A DNA stretch of 64,000 bases from an uncultured Clostridia bacterium (GCA_944328445.1 CALVHO010000002.1:56648-120647); one strand, 5' to 3'; shown: positions 28,064 to 38,774, numbered from the stretch's first letter. The notes: generated by a model from the sequence alone, not told the origin. Translations and numbers: made by a program.

Positions 28064-29915
28064 AAAAAATGCGATCCCGTTCGATCTGAGCGCGGACAGG
28101 CTGCTGGACTTTGCCGAAGCCAAGCTCGACGCGGGCGAAAACATCGCGGCGCTGCGCTTTTTGCACAAATCGCTCGAACTGTACGGCGACGGCCCGGACG
28201 AGCTCGCCGACCTTGCCGACGCCTACGAGGGCATGGAGCTGTACGAGCAGGCCGCGAATTGCTGGTTCCGCTACCTCGCGGTGTGCGCGGAGGACGAGGC
28301 CGTCGACGCCTACGAGGGCCTGGCGGCCTGCTATTACAACCTCGGCAACGAGCCGCAGGCGTCCTATTACTATTCGCGCATGCTGCACGACAAGTTCGTG
28401 ACGCCCGCCAACAACATCGAGATGGGCGAGATGTTTGACAAGCCGCCCGCCAAGCCGCTGCGCATCGTCTGGCCGCCCGAAAGCGCCGATTACTCGGAGG
28501 ACATCGACGCTGGCCTGAAACTTCTCAAAAGCGGAGACCACGCCGCGGCGGCGGAAAAGTTTTCCGCGGTGCCGCCGCAGTCTTCCTACCGCGTGCCCGC
28601 CCTCAACTACCTGGCCGTGTGCCGCCTGCTCGAAGGCAACAACGAGGAGGCCGAAGCCGCCTGCCGCGAGCTGTTGGAGCGTGAACCTGCCAACGTGCAG
28701 GGGCTTTCCACGTATGCGGCCGTGCTCACCGAACAGGGCCGCAGCGAGGAGAGCCGCGCCGTGGCCGAAAAGCTGGCCGCGTCCGAGACGGACAGCCCCG
28801 ACGAGCTGTACAAGATCGCCACCGTCTGCTGCGAAAACGGCCTGTTCCGCACCGCGTACGACCGCTTTTGCCGCCTCGAAGGGATGGTCCCGTACGACCG
28901 CACCCTGCTGTATTTCAAGGCGGTGGCGGCTTTCCGCAGCGGCCTGCTGAAAGAGAGCTGCAACACCTTCGGCAAGCTGCTCGACATCTATCCCCGTTCG
29001 GCGGTGGCGCGCTACTATTTCTGCGCCGTGCGCCGCTACGCAGAGGAGGGCGGTACCCTGCCCGAAACGAGCTTTTTTTACCGCCTCCCGCCGCAGGAGC
29101 GCGCCGAGCGCGTCCGCTTTTTGCAGGCGCTGCGCGACCTGCGCCCCGCCGAGCTGGAAGCCTACTGCCGCGCCGCCGACATCGGCGAACTGCTCGAATG
29201 GTGCTTCGACGAGGGCGACGGCGGGGACATCGAATTGCAGCTTCTCGGCGTGGCGGTGGCCGCCCGCGGCGGCGACCCCTTCCTGCGCGAGGTGCTGCTC
29301 GACGGCTCGGTCAACGACCTCGTCAAGTCCGAAGGCGTGCGCATGCTCTGCCTTCGCAACCGCGATTTCGATTGCGGCGTCGTCTTGTCCGACATCTACC
29401 GCGACGTGAGCTTCACCCGCTTGGAGATCGGCCGCGCGGCGCGCAAGCCCTTCGTCGGGGCGTACGCCCTGTGCTGTTCGCGCTTTGCCCTCTTGGGCGA
29501 GGGCGAAGGCGAGGAATACCGCCTGGCCGCGCAGGCCATCTACGGCATCTTGCAGGAGGCGGGCAAGCTGCGCGAGGTCGGCGACCCCGCCGCGCTGGCC
29601 TGCGCCGTCTTTTTGTCGGTGTCGGGCGCGGGGCTGAAAAAGGCCCGCGGCGCCATCCGCGCGCTCGAAGCGGACCCCGCCGCCGTGGCGGCCGTCCTCG
29701 GCGCCGTGCGGGAGGCGCGCGCCCTGTCCGAGGCCGCCGCGGCCGATGCGTCCGCCGAAGGCGGGGAGGGCGCGGGGGAAAACGCGCGGGAAAGTTCACA
29801 AAACGGCGCGCGGGATGACGCGCGCAATACGCAGGACGGCGAACAGAGCGGCGCGCGCGGGGCGGAGGACGATCCCGCGAAGGGCGGAAAGGAGGACGGA
29901 GATGAAACTCATTGA
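28056..29915 (+). CDS. Tetratricopeptide-repeat protein
   Basis: A 619-residue cytoplasmic protein without signal peptide. Helical hairpin repeats of TPR type are visible from about residue 10 to 330 (segments such as LAACYYNLGNEPQASYYY and AYDRFCRLEGMVPYDRTLL). Residues about 330-540 are helical without clear repeats. The last ~60 residues are a Gly/Ala/Asp/Asn low-complexity tail. It overlaps hslO at its start and the HEAT-like gene at its end. Such proteins act as scaffolds; partner unknown. Confidence 0.8.
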   Translation: MNKKNAIPFDLSADRLLDFAEAKLDAGENIAALRFLHKSLELYGDGPDELADLADAYEGMELYEQAANCWFRYLAVCAEDEAVDAYEGLAACYYNLGNEPQASYYYSRMLHDKFVTPANNIEMGEMFDKPPAKPLRIVWPPESADYSEDIDAGLKLLKSGDHAAAAEKFSAVPPQSSYRVPALNYLAVCRLLEGNNEEAEAACRELLEREPANVQGLSTYAAVLTEQGRSEESRAVAEKLAASETDSPDELYKIATVCCENGLFRTAYDRFCRLEGMVPYDRTLLYFKAVAAFRSGLLKESCNTFGKLLDIYPRSAVARYYFCAVRRYAEEGGTLPETSFFYRLPPQERAERVRFLQALRDLRPAELEAYCRAADIGELLEWCFDEGDGGDIELQLLGVAVAARGGDPFLREVLLDGSVNDLVKSEGVRMLCLRNRDFDCGVVLSDIYRDVSFTRLEIGRAARKPFVGAYALCCSRFALLGEGEGEEYRLAAQAIYGILQEAGKLREVGDPAALACAVFLSVSGAGLKKARGAIRALEADPAAVAAVLGAVREARALSEAAAADASAEGGEGAGENARESSQNGARDDARNTQDGEQSGARGAEDDPAKGGKEDGDETH

Positions 29916-30729
29916 CCTGGACGAAAAATTCAACGTGCGCATGGCGCAGGCCATCGAACGGTACGCGGGCACCCGCACCGAGGCGGAGTGGGAGGACGAG
30001 ATCGCCGCGCAGTACGCGCGCTTCGGGCAGACGCCGCTCAAAGAGCTGGGCGGGCTGACGCCGCGGCAGTACTTCGCGCAGATGAGCGACGAGCGGCTGA
30101 CCGAAACGCTCAAAGAATACCTCTTGCAGGGCGTGCCCGTGCCCGATTTCCTCAGCGAGGAGCTCGAAAGCCGCGGCGCCTGCCCCGCCGTGCTGGCGCT
30201 GCTGTCCGAAACGGACGAGGAGCTGGTCATGTACGCGCTCAACGCCGCGGGCGCGGACGCGCGCGCGGCGGGCCGCCTGGCGCAGATGCTGGGCGAAGAG
30301 GGGTACGACGGGCACGTCAAGGACGCGGTGGCCGACCTGTTGAAGGCCCGCGCCGACGACGTGACCGGCCCCATGCTCTCCCTGTTGGGCGGCGAAAACG
30401 CGCCCTACGCCTTGGAAGTGCTCTCCAAGACCCGCCGCCGCGACGAGCGCGTGTACACCGCCCTGCTCGACGCCTTTCTGGGCGGCGGCGAGGCGGACGT
30501 GCCGCTGTACGCGGGCTATCTGGCTTCGTACGGGGACGAGCGCGCCCTGCCGCACCTGCTTTCGGCCATCGACCGCGAGGACATCGGCTTCGTCGCCTTC
30601 CAGGAGCTTAAATTCGCCATCGAGGCGTTGGGCGGCAGCTACGACAAGGAACGCGATTTTTCGGGCGACGCGGCCTACAAGGCGATCATGGCCGCGGGCG
30701 GCGGCACCGATATTTTCGGCAAAAAATGA
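29902..30729 (+). CDS. HEAT-like repeat protein of unknown function
   Basis: A 275-residue soluble protein made mostly of helices. Repeating segments of the kind LALLSETDEELVMYALNAAG and LPHLLSAIDREDIGFVAFQE resemble HEAT/PBS-lyase-type alpha repeats between about residues 90 and 250. GGAGGACGGAG precedes the ATG, and the gene starts inside the end of the TPR gene. Probably works with the TPR protein as a scaffold pair; there is no catalytic motif. Confidence 0.72.
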   Translation: MKLIDLDEKFNVRMAQAIERYAGTRTEAEWEDEIAAQYARFGQTPLKELGGLTPRQYFAQMSDERLTETLKEYLLQGVPVPDFLSEELESRGACPAVLALLSETDEELVMYALNAAGADARAAGRLAQMLGEEGYDGHVKDAVADLLKARADDVTGPMLSLLGGENAPYALEVLSKTRRRDERVYTALLDAFLGGGEADVPLYAGYLASYGDERALPHLLSAIDREDIGFVAFQELKFAIEALGGSYDKERDFSGDAAYKAIMAAGGGTDIFGKK

Positions 30730-30745
30730 ACGCGCAGCGGGCGGC

Positions 30746-30783
30746 GCCCCGCGCCGCAAAAGAAGCGGCGCGGGGCTTTTTTT
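30746..30783 (+). terminator. Terminator of the hslO operon
   Basis: Perfect 12-bp GC-rich stem (30746-30757 with 30765-30776), loop AAAAGAA, then seven T. Confidence 0.95.
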
Positions 30784-30814
30784 GCGTTGCGGCGGCAAAA
30801 TTTCGGCGCGGGTC

Positions 30815-30843
30815 TTGACAAACGCCGCGTTTTGCGTTTTAAT
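30815..30843 (+). promoter_or_regulatory. Sigma-A promoter of the cytidylate-kinase-like gene
   Basis: TTGACA, 17 bases, TTTAAT; followed by GAAGGGGG and the start at 30879. Confidence 0.85.
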
Positions 30844-30878
30844 AGAAGTAAGAAAAACGAAGAAGGGGGAAACACGGC

Positions 30879-32616
<1,738 letters not shown>

Positions 32617-32701
32617 GCCGCGGCATCGCCCGCGCGGCAGCCCTGCGCGGAGGCGGCGCGGCACAAGGCCGCGCCCTTGCGTGAACGCGGCGGCATTGCA
32701 T

Positions 32702-32734
32702 AAAAAAACGTGCGCGGCTTGCGGCCGCGCACGT
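32702..32734 (-). terminator. Terminator of the small membrane-protein gene
   Basis: Minus strand: 11-bp stem (32724-32734 with 32708-32718), five-base loop, then seven T. Lies 20 bases after the stop at 32754. Confidence 0.92.
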
Positions 32735-32753
32735 GTCCGTTGTCTTCGGTTTT

Positions 32754-33233
32754 TCAGCTGAACTTTTTGGCGATGGTCCCTTTGAAGAAGCACACGACCG
32801 CCCCGAGGATGGCCAAAACGCCCGCGATGATGGGGCCGACGGCCAGCTTGGCGCCGTTGCTGCCGATCAGGTCGCCCAGGCCTTCGGCGTCGCCGATGCC
32901 GAGGTAGCCCGTCAGCGAGAAGAGGAACACCGCGCCCACCACGAAGCAGGCGGTGGTGACGATCTTCATGATCAGTCCGTTGCCCGTCAGCAGGGACAGG
33001 ATGCCGCCGATGAGGGGCAGCGCAAACGCGAGCACGATCATGATGTTGAAGGACCAGACGGTAACATCGATGCCGAGCAGCTCCTCTTTGTAGCCGAAGC
33101 CGACCTGTGCGCCCGTAAAGCTGATGGCGTCGCCGTAGGTCACGGCGTCCAAAAACATCATGCAGAACGTCGCGATCCCGAGCACCAACGCGATGGCGCC
33201 GGGGATAAAGGTTTTGACTTTCTTTTTAGCCAT
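32754..33233 (-). CDS. Small four-helix membrane protein
   Basis: A 159-residue integral membrane protein of no family I recognise. Hydrophobic helices lie at about residues 9-29, 59-82, 89-110 and 130-150; the N-terminus is basic (MAKKKVK). The loop between helices 1 and 2 (~30 residues) may be outside. GGAGGG precedes the ATG. It is a single gene with its own promoter and terminator, divergent from the MmcQ/YjbR gene. Confidence 0.8.
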   Translation of the reverse strand: MAKKKVKTFIPGAIALVLGIATFCMMFLDAVTYGDAISFTGAQVGFGYKEELLGIDVTVWSFNIMIVLAFALPLIGGILSLLTGNGLIMKIVTTACFVVGAVFLFSLTGYLGIGDAEGLGDLIGSNGAKLAVGPIIAGVLAILGAVVCFFKGTIAKKFS

Positions 33234-33266
33234 TCGATTTTCCCTCCATAAGGTATCGTTAACAGA

Positions 33267-33295
33267 ATTGTACCATACGCGCGGGGAAATTGCAA
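33267..33295 (-). promoter_or_regulatory. Sigma-A promoter of the small membrane-protein gene
   Basis: Minus strand: TTGCAA, 17 bases, TACAAT. Confidence 0.8.
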
Positions 33296-33346
33296 CCCTT
33301 TTGCAAAAAAAGGCGGCAGGTTTTCCTTCCGCCCGAGGAGTACGCC

Positions 33347-33700
33347 ATGACGCAGCAAGAACTGTTCGCCCTCGCGAGGAGCCTGGGCACCGTCTCCTAT
33401 CCCTTTGAAAGCGACCCCGAAACGGCCGTGTTCCGCCACGGCGAACGGGGCCGCTGGTTCGGCGTGTGGCTGAACGTGCCCGGGCGGTACTTCGGCGGGC
33501 AGGGGAGCGAATTTGCCCTGAATTTGAAGTGCCCGCCCGAACTTTCGGCCATGCTGCGCCAAAACTTTGCGGGCATCCTGCCCGCCTACCACATGAACAA
33601 GGCGCATTGGATCACCGTGCGCCCCGCGCTCGTGCCCCGCGAAGAGATCGAAAAACTCCTGCGCCTGAGCTTCGACCTCACCGCCCCCGCACGCCGCTGA
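33347..33700 (+). CDS. MmcQ/YjbR family protein
   Basis: A 117-residue protein of the MmcQ/YjbR family (CyaY-like fold, function poorly known, possibly DNA-binding). The family signature near the C-terminus, Y-H-M-N-K-x-H-W-I-T-V, is clear, and so is WFGVWLNVP earlier. The ATG at 33347 follows GAGGAG; a longer frame would use the upstream T-rich sequence. Monocistronic. Confidence 0.85.
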   Translation: MTQQELFALARSLGTVSYPFESDPETAVFRHGERGRWFGVWLNVPGRYFGGQGSEFALNLKCPPELSAMLRQNFAGILPAYHMNKAHWITVRPALVPREEIEKLLRLSFDLTAPARR

Positions 33701-33782
33701 ACGCATGCTCCGTTCACGTCTGCGGCGGGAAGGCTTGCCGCATTCCCGTCTGCGCCGTTCATGCTTGCCGCGCGGCCGAAAG

Positions 33783-33819
33783 AAAAACGCCCGCCCCCGG
33801 GAAGGGGACGGGCGTTTTT
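33783..33819. terminator. Bidirectional terminator
   Basis: AAAAACGCCCG (33783-33793) pairs with CGGGCGTTTTT (33809-33819), with a further CCCC/GGGG step inside. The T-run on the plus strand and its counterpart on the minus strand make it usable for both the YjbR gene and the convergent membrane-protein gene. Confidence 0.9.
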
Positions 33820-33828
33820 GCCGTGCGT

Positions 33829-35547
33829 TCAGCGCACGAGGTTGCTGTAATTGTAGATCTTTTGCAGCAGGCTGTCCGAAATGACGTTGCGGTAGCGGCC
33901 CATGAACACGAAGATCTTGGTGAAGAATTCGCGGTTGTCCTCGCCCATGCGGTAGGCGGGCAGGCGGCGGTTCTCGCCGTACACGCGCGAGATGAACAGG
34001 CGGGTGAATTCGTCGCGCTCGGCAGGGGTCAGGCTGTTGAGGAAGGCGTCGGGCACGTAGCCGGGCTGCGCGGTGCCGTAGTATTCGGGCGCGGCGTAGG
34101 GCGGCTGCGGCGCGTAGGGCGGCTGCTCGGGGCGGGGCGCAAAGCCCTGGTGCTGGGCGTACGCCTGCGCGTAGGGCGGCGGCGTCGCGGCCTGCTGCGC
34201 GTAGCCGTAGGCGGGCGCTTCCGCCTGCGCGCTCTGCTGCTGTTCGTAGTCGGCAAAGTCGCGGTTGAAGGTGCCGTCGTGCCGCACCTGGTCGAAGTCG
34301 TAAGGCTTTTCCTCCTCGGCGGCATCGGCGGGTTTGTCGCGGATGATGCTGTCGTATTCGCTCTCCTGCGCGCCGGCCGCGAGGTCGTCGATGGAGATCT
34401 GCGCCGCCTCGTCGAAGGCCTTGTTGGCCGTGGCGGCCTCCTCGGCCACGGGTTCGGGCGCGGGCGCTTCGGCCACGGGCTCGGGTGCGGGCGCTTCGGC
34501 GGGTGCCTCGGCGGGCGCTTCGGGCGCGGCGTCGGCGAACATCATCTGGTTGTTTTCGGCCGTGGTGTAATCGGGGAAGAGGGCGGAGCTCTGCTTCTGC
34601 TGCTCCGCTTCTTCGGCGGCGTCTTCGGCCTCGTCGAGCGCTTCCTGCCGCTTGACCTTTTTCACGTGCAGCACGGCCGCCACCACGATGGCGTAGATGA
34701 GTTGCACCAGGGACAGCCCCGCAAAGCCGAGGGTGCCGAGGTAATCTTTGGAGAACAGACCGCCGAAGCCGTACAGGATGCCCAGGAGCACGAGCGCGGC
34801 CGCCGAGATCAGGAACATGTACACCGCGCGGATGACGTCCGCCACGCCCGTGCGCGGCAGCATGAGCACCAGCACGGCGCAGAGGATGTTGGCCAGCGCC
34901 GACCAGCCCAGAACGCGCAGCAGCACTTCGGTGATGCCGCCCACCGTGCCCTCGGTCAGCGTCACGCCGCCCAGGATGCCGACGAAGTCGGCGCCCGCGG
35001 CGAAGGTGTACGCCGCAAAGGCCATGTATCCGCCCGCCAGCACCGCGAACAGCAGTTTGACGAGCGCGAAGCCCTTGTAGGCCGTGAAACTGAGCACGAT
35101 GATGCACAGCAGCCCCCAGACCGCCGTGATGACGGTGGAGTTGAGGGCGATGAACGTCTTGTCGGAGGTGAGGATGGCGTCAAAGGAATTGCCCGCGCGG
35201 TAGAGCGCGAAGACGAAGAACGCGGCTGCCGCCGCCCCGACGAGCGATTTGAAGAAGTTGAGCCCGAGGGCCGCCTGCCGCTTGGTGAAGAAGGACGCGA
35301 CCGTGCAGGCCAGGATGACGGCGTAAGCGCCGACGAACACGCCCAGCGCCGCCTTGGTCAGCGTGGGCCCGCCGAAGCTGCCTTTGAACAGGTCGAGGAC
35401 GGAAGACCACAGCGCCGCGTCATAGACGGCCGTGTCGGGCACAAACAGCAGTGCGACGAACCCGGCGAAGATGAGGAGGGAGAGGACGATCTGTAAGACC
35501 TTGCCTTCCTTCGGCGCGCCGTTTTCCGCAATTTCGGTTTTAGCCAT
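33829..35547 (-). CDS. Large membrane protein with Pro/Ala/Glu linker and conserved C-terminal domain
   Basis: A 572-residue protein of unknown function. About eight hydrophobic helices fill residues 15-315. Then comes a ~190-residue low-complexity region with repeats of APAPEPVAEE type and PPYAxQ type. The last ~70 residues (from about 500: SLTPAERDEFTRLFI to YRNVISDSLL) form a compact helical domain rich in charged and aromatic residues that I do not recognise. AAGGAG precedes the start at 35547. The linker suggests that the C-terminal domain is held at a distance from the membrane on the cytoplasmic side. Confidence 0.78.
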   Translation of the reverse strand: MAKTEIAENGAPKEGKVLQIVLSLLIFAGFVALLFVPDTAVYDAALWSSVLDLFKGSFGGPTLTKAALGVFVGAYAVILACTVASFFTKRQAALGLNFFKSLVGAAAAAFFVFALYRAGNSFDAILTSDKTFIALNSTVITAVWGLLCIIVLSFTAYKGFALVKLLFAVLAGGYMAFAAYTFAAGADFVGILGGVTLTEGTVGGITEVLLRVLGWSALANILCAVLVLMLPRTGVADVIRAVYMFLISAAALVLLGILYGFGGLFSKDYLGTLGFAGLSLVQLIYAIVVAAVLHVKKVKRQEALDEAEDAAEEAEQQKQSSALFPDYTTAENNQMMFADAAPEAPAEAPAEAPAPEPVAEAPAPEPVAEEAATANKAFDEAAQISIDDLAAGAQESEYDSIIRDKPADAAEEEKPYDFDQVRHDGTFNRDFADYEQQQSAQAEAPAYGYAQQAATPPPYAQAYAQHQGFAPRPEQPPYAPQPPYAAPEYYGTAQPGYVPDAFLNSLTPAERDEFTRLFISRVYGENRRLPAYRMGEDNREFFTKIFVFMGRYRNVISDSLLQKIYNYSNLVR

Positions 35548-35900
35548 GTTAGTACTCCTTGTACGATGTAGAAATAGCGTGCCCTGCGGCGGGCAGGCGG
35601 CAGCGCCGCCGATATCGCTTATAATCATTTTACTATATACGGCGGCAAGTGTCAAGTGTAAATGGGAAATGAACGGGCATTCTTTTTCGCCGCGCCCGCC
35701 CGCGTCCGCGCCGCGCCGCCTTTTGGGAGCGCGCCCGCCCGTGAACGTTCCCCCGTTCCCGTCCGCCCGCCTTTTCGGGAGCGCGCCCGCCCGTTCACGG
35801 ACGGCTGCTTTTCCGGGAACGGCGCCCGTTCACGGGTGCCCCCGCAAGGGGAGTATGTGCAAATTTTTGCCCCGCCTGCCGCCGCGGGCGCGAAAAAATC
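35548..35900. other. Divergent intergenic region with direct repeats
   Basis: No gene is visible between the two divergent starts. Besides the two promoters, 35717-35742 and 35768-35794 are near-identical copies of CCTTTT(C)GGGAGCGCGCC + CGCCCGT, separated by a 51-base step. CGTGAACG occurs at 35740 and CGTTCACG at 35792 and 35827. Confidence 0.6.
35627..35655 (-). promoter_or_regulatory. Sigma-A promoter of the large membrane-protein gene
   Basis: Minus strand: TTGACA, 17 bases, TAAAAT; leader about 75 bases. Confidence 0.88.
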
Positions 35901-35929
35901 TTGATATTTGCGCGCCTTTGCGCTATAAT
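35901..35929 (+). promoter_or_regulatory. Sigma-A promoter of the PucR-type regulator
   Basis: TTGATA, 17 bases, TATAAT; start codon 30 bases downstream with GGGGGAAGGG before it. Confidence 0.88.
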
Positions 35930-35959
35930 GGAAGCGATACCGCCGCAAGGGGGAAGGGT

Positions 35960-36979
35960 ATGGACCAGGATCTTCGCAACTGCATCCGCGGCATCCGCGA
36001 GAGCACGGGCATCGAACTTTCGGTGTTCGCGCCGTCGGGCAAGCCGCTGTTCGGCTCGGCGCCCGCGCCCGCCGCCGTCGAGGGCTGCGTGCAGGACGCC
36101 GCGCGCGGCTACACCTATTTCCGCGCTTCGTTCCGCACCGCGGAATACATCTTCGCCGTCGAGGGGGCGGGCAAGGTGCAAAAAAACTACGCCTACCTGC
36201 TCGAAGGCCTGCTCGAAAACGCGGGCAGCCGCGCCATCGGCCTGTCCAAAAACGAGTTCGCCCGCCGCATCCTGCTCGGCGAGTGCGCCCCCGCCGACGT
36301 GCGCCGCTACATCGTGCAGTATTCCGTGCCCGACATGCCCTGCTGCGTCCTGGCCGTCTCCGCCAAGGGCGAGGCGGCCGACGTCGTCGAGCTTTTGGCG
36401 CAGTACGCCGAAAACGGCGCCGACTGCGCCGTGCCCGTGAGCAAGGGGGATTGCGCCTTCATCCGCTTCATGGACGAGCAGTCCGAGTACCAGAGCGCGG
36501 CCGATTTTGCCGCCTATCTCGCCCGCTCGCTGTGGGAGGAGCTGGGCGTGCAGGCGACCATCGGCGTGGGCGGCGTCGTCCGCCGCTTCGAGGACGTCGG
36601 CAAATCGTACCAGCAGGCGGGCGCGGCGCTGCGGCTGGCGGCCATGCTGCGCGCCAAGGGCAACGTGCACAGCTACCGCGAATTCGTGCTCATGAAGATG
36701 CTCGAAGACATCCCCGAAGCCAAGCTCTCCGAGTACCTGTCCATGCTGCTCGACGGCGCCGCCAAAGAGCTGCTCAAAGACGAGGACATGGTCAACACCG
36801 CCGAGGAATTTCTCGAAAACAACCTCAACGTCAGCGAAACGTCGCGCACGCTGTACATGCACCGCAACACGCTGATGTACCGCCTCGACAAGCTCGAACG
36901 GGTCACGGGGCTCAACCTTCGCAAATTTTCGGACGCGGTCACCTTCCGCGTCATCACCATCCTGAACCGCCTCGTGTAA
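35960..36979 (+). CDS. PucR/CdaR-type transcriptional regulator
   Basis: A 339-residue regulator. The N-terminal ~110 residues may be the sensing part, a GGDEF-like middle domain follows (TIGVGGVVRRFEDVGKSYQQA, as in CdaR proteins), and the C-terminal helix-turn-helix is clear: FLENNLNVSETSRTLYMHRN then TLMYRLDKLERVTGLN. Such proteins sense sugar diacids or purine-related metabolites. It is directly followed by malic enzyme (53 bases), so control of organic-acid metabolism is a reasonable inference. The frame extends upstream to 35432 through the promoter region; that extension is rejected. Confidence 0.88.
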   Translation: MDQDLRNCIRGIRESTGIELSVFAPSGKPLFGSAPAPAAVEGCVQDAARGYTYFRASFRTAEYIFAVEGAGKVQKNYAYLLEGLLENAGSRAIGLSKNEFARRILLGECAPADVRRYIVQYSVPDMPCCVLAVSAKGEAADVVELLAQYAENGADCAVPVSKGDCAFIRFMDEQSEYQSAADFAAYLARSLWEELGVQATIGVGGVVRRFEDVGKSYQQAGAALRLAAMLRAKGNVHSYREFVLMKMLEDIPEAKLSEYLSMLLDGAAKELLKDEDMVNTAEEFLENNLNVSETSRTLYMHRNTLMYRLDKLERVTGLNLRKFSDAVTFRVITILNRLV

Positions 36980-37032
36980 GGGGCCGTATCCACGCAATAT
37001 GCGGCGGCGCACAGCCGCCTTCGGAGGAAATC

Positions 37033-38202
37033 ATGAACGTATACGAACGCTCTCTCAAACTGCATGCGGACCTTCGCGGTAAATTTGAAGTCCGCTCCCT
37101 CGTCGAGGTCAAGGACCGCGAATCGCTGTCTCTGGCCTACACCCCGGGCGTGGCGCAGCCCTGCAAGGAGATCGCCGCCGACCCCGCAAAAGCCTATACG
37201 TATACCAGAAAATGGAACACGGTGGCCGTCGTTTCGGACGGCAGCGCCGTGCTGGGGCTGGGCAACATCGGCGGGCTGGCGGGCCTGCCCGTCATGGAGG
37301 GCAAGGCGGTGCTCTTCCGCGAGTTCGGCGGCATCGACGCCATCCCCATCGTCCTTTCGGGGCAGGACACGGACGACATCGTCAAGGCCGTGGAGATGAT
37401 CGCGCCGACCTTCGGCGGCATCAACCTCGAAGACATCCGCGCCCCCAAGTGTTTTGAAGTGGAGCGCCGCCTCAAAGAAAAGCTGGATATCCCCGTCTTC
37501 CACGACGACCAGCACGGCACCGCCATCGTCACGAGCGCGGCGCTGTTCAACGCCCTGCGCCTGGCGGGGAAGGCGCTCGCGGACGTGAAGATCGTCATCT
37601 GCGGCGCGGGCAGCGCGGGCATCGCCATCTGCAAGCTGCTGCAAGAAAGCGGCGCAAGGCACATCACCCTGACCGCCAGCCGCGGCATCGTGCACAAGGC
37701 CGAGCCCTGGCTCTCGCCCGCCCAGGCCGAGATCGCCGAGGTCACCAACCCCGCGGGGCTGCGCGGCACCCTCGCCGACGCAGTGAAGGGGGCGGACGTG
37801 TTCATCGGCGTTTCGGCGCCGGGGCAGTTGACCAAGGAGATGGTGCGCACGATGGCGGACAAGCCGATCGTCTTTGCCATGGCCAACCCCGAGCCCGAGA
37901 TCTACCCGCAGGACGCGCTCGACGCGGGCGCCTTCGTCGTCGGTACCGGCCGCAGCGACTTCCCCAACCAGATCAACAACGTTTTGGCCTTCCCCGGCGT
38001 CTTCCGCGGCGCCCTCGACGTGCGCGCGCGCGACATCAGCGAGGGCATGAAGGTGGCCGCCGCCCGCGCCCTGGCGGAGCTCGTGGGGGAGGACCTTTCC
38101 CCCGCGTGCGTCATCCCCTCCGCCTTCGACAAGCGCGTCGGCCCCGCGGTGGCCGCCTCCGTGGCCGAACAGGCGAAAAGAGAGGGCCTGGCCCGCATCT
38201 GA
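37033..38202 (+). CDS. NAD(P)-dependent malic enzyme
   Basis: Oxidatively decarboxylates malate to pyruvate. The 389-residue short bacterial form shows YTPGVAQPC, the metal/substrate motif FHDDQHGTAIV, the Rossmann motif ICGAGSAGIAICKLL, and AMANPEPEI. GGAGG precedes the ATG at 37033. It follows the PucR-type regulator and would supply pyruvate for the NifJ enzyme. Cofactor preference cannot be read safely. Confidence 0.95.
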   Translation: MNVYERSLKLHADLRGKFEVRSLVEVKDRESLSLAYTPGVAQPCKEIAADPAKAYTYTRKWNTVAVVSDGSAVLGLGNIGGLAGLPVMEGKAVLFREFGGIDAIPIVLSGQDTDDIVKAVEMIAPTFGGINLEDIRAPKCFEVERRLKEKLDIPVFHDDQHGTAIVTSAALFNALRLAGKALADVKIVICGAGSAGIAICKLLQESGARHITLTASRGIVHKAEPWLSPAQAEIAEVTNPAGLRGTLADAVKGADVFIGVSAPGQLTKEMVRTMADKPIVFAMANPEPEIYPQDALDAGAFVVGTGRSDFPNQINNVLAFPGVFRGALDVRARDISEGMKVAAARALAELVGEDLSPACVIPSAFDKRVGPAVAASVAEQAKREGLARI

Positions 38203-38282
38203 TGGATACGTAACTTAAAAATTTGTACCGCAAGCGAAAAATTTTGCCGCACTGCGGAGAAAATAAGGAAGGGGGAAGGGCC

Positions 38283-38669
38283 ATGACCTATGCACAGATG
38301 CTCGCGCTGGCGCGCTCCAAGCTCGCCCCGCGCGAATACAGCAGTCACTTTTCGGCGGGGTACGTCAGCGCCGTGCTCGAAGGTGCGAACGGCCGTTACT
38401 ACACGGGCGTGAACCTCGACCTCGCCTGCGGCCTCGGCTTCTGCGCCGAGCGCAACGCGGCGTCCACCATGGTCACCGACGGCGAAACGGCGGTGCGCCG
38501 CATCGTCTGCGTGGGCGCGGACGGGCAGCTCATGACCCCCTGCGGCAGCTGCCGCGAATTTTTGTTCCAGCTCTCGCCCGAGAACGCGGCGGCCGAATTC
38601 CTCGTGGAAGAGGACCCGCCGCGGGTGAAAAAGCTCGCCGAATTTTTGCCCGACCCGTGGCAGAAATGA
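38283..38669 (+). CDS. Cytidine deaminase-like protein
   Basis: A 128-residue zinc deaminase of the cytidine/blasticidin deaminase superfamily. The motif CAERNA supplies the first ligand (Cys instead of His) and the catalytic Glu; PCGSCREF supplies the other two Cys. GGAAGGGGGAAGGGCC precedes the ATG. Sequence resemblance is to the family annotated as cytidine deaminase or related in Clostridia; substrate uncertain. It ends before a strong hairpin. Confidence 0.85.
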   Translation: MTYAQMLALARSKLAPREYSSHFSAGYVSAVLEGANGRYYTGVNLDLACGLGFCAERNAASTMVTDGETAVRRIVCVGADGQLMTPCGSCREFLFQLSPENAAAEFLVEEDPPRVKKLAEFLPDPWQK

Positions 38670-38709
38670 TTTTTCGCTGCCAAAACGAATGAACGCGCAG
38701 TCCGTGCTG

Positions 38710-38747
38710 CTTGGCGGCCGCGCCGCGCAAGCGGCGCGGCCGCCAAG
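38710..38747. terminator. Strong 17-bp hairpin before the S41 protease gene
   Basis: Perfect 17-bp GC-rich stem (38710-38726 with 38731-38747), loop GCAA, then CGCTTTGAT. Likely ends the deaminase transcript although the T-run is short; the S41 gene starts 28 bases later. Confidence 0.6.
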
Positions 38748-38774
38748 CGCTTTGATCCGAAAAGGAGACTATCC

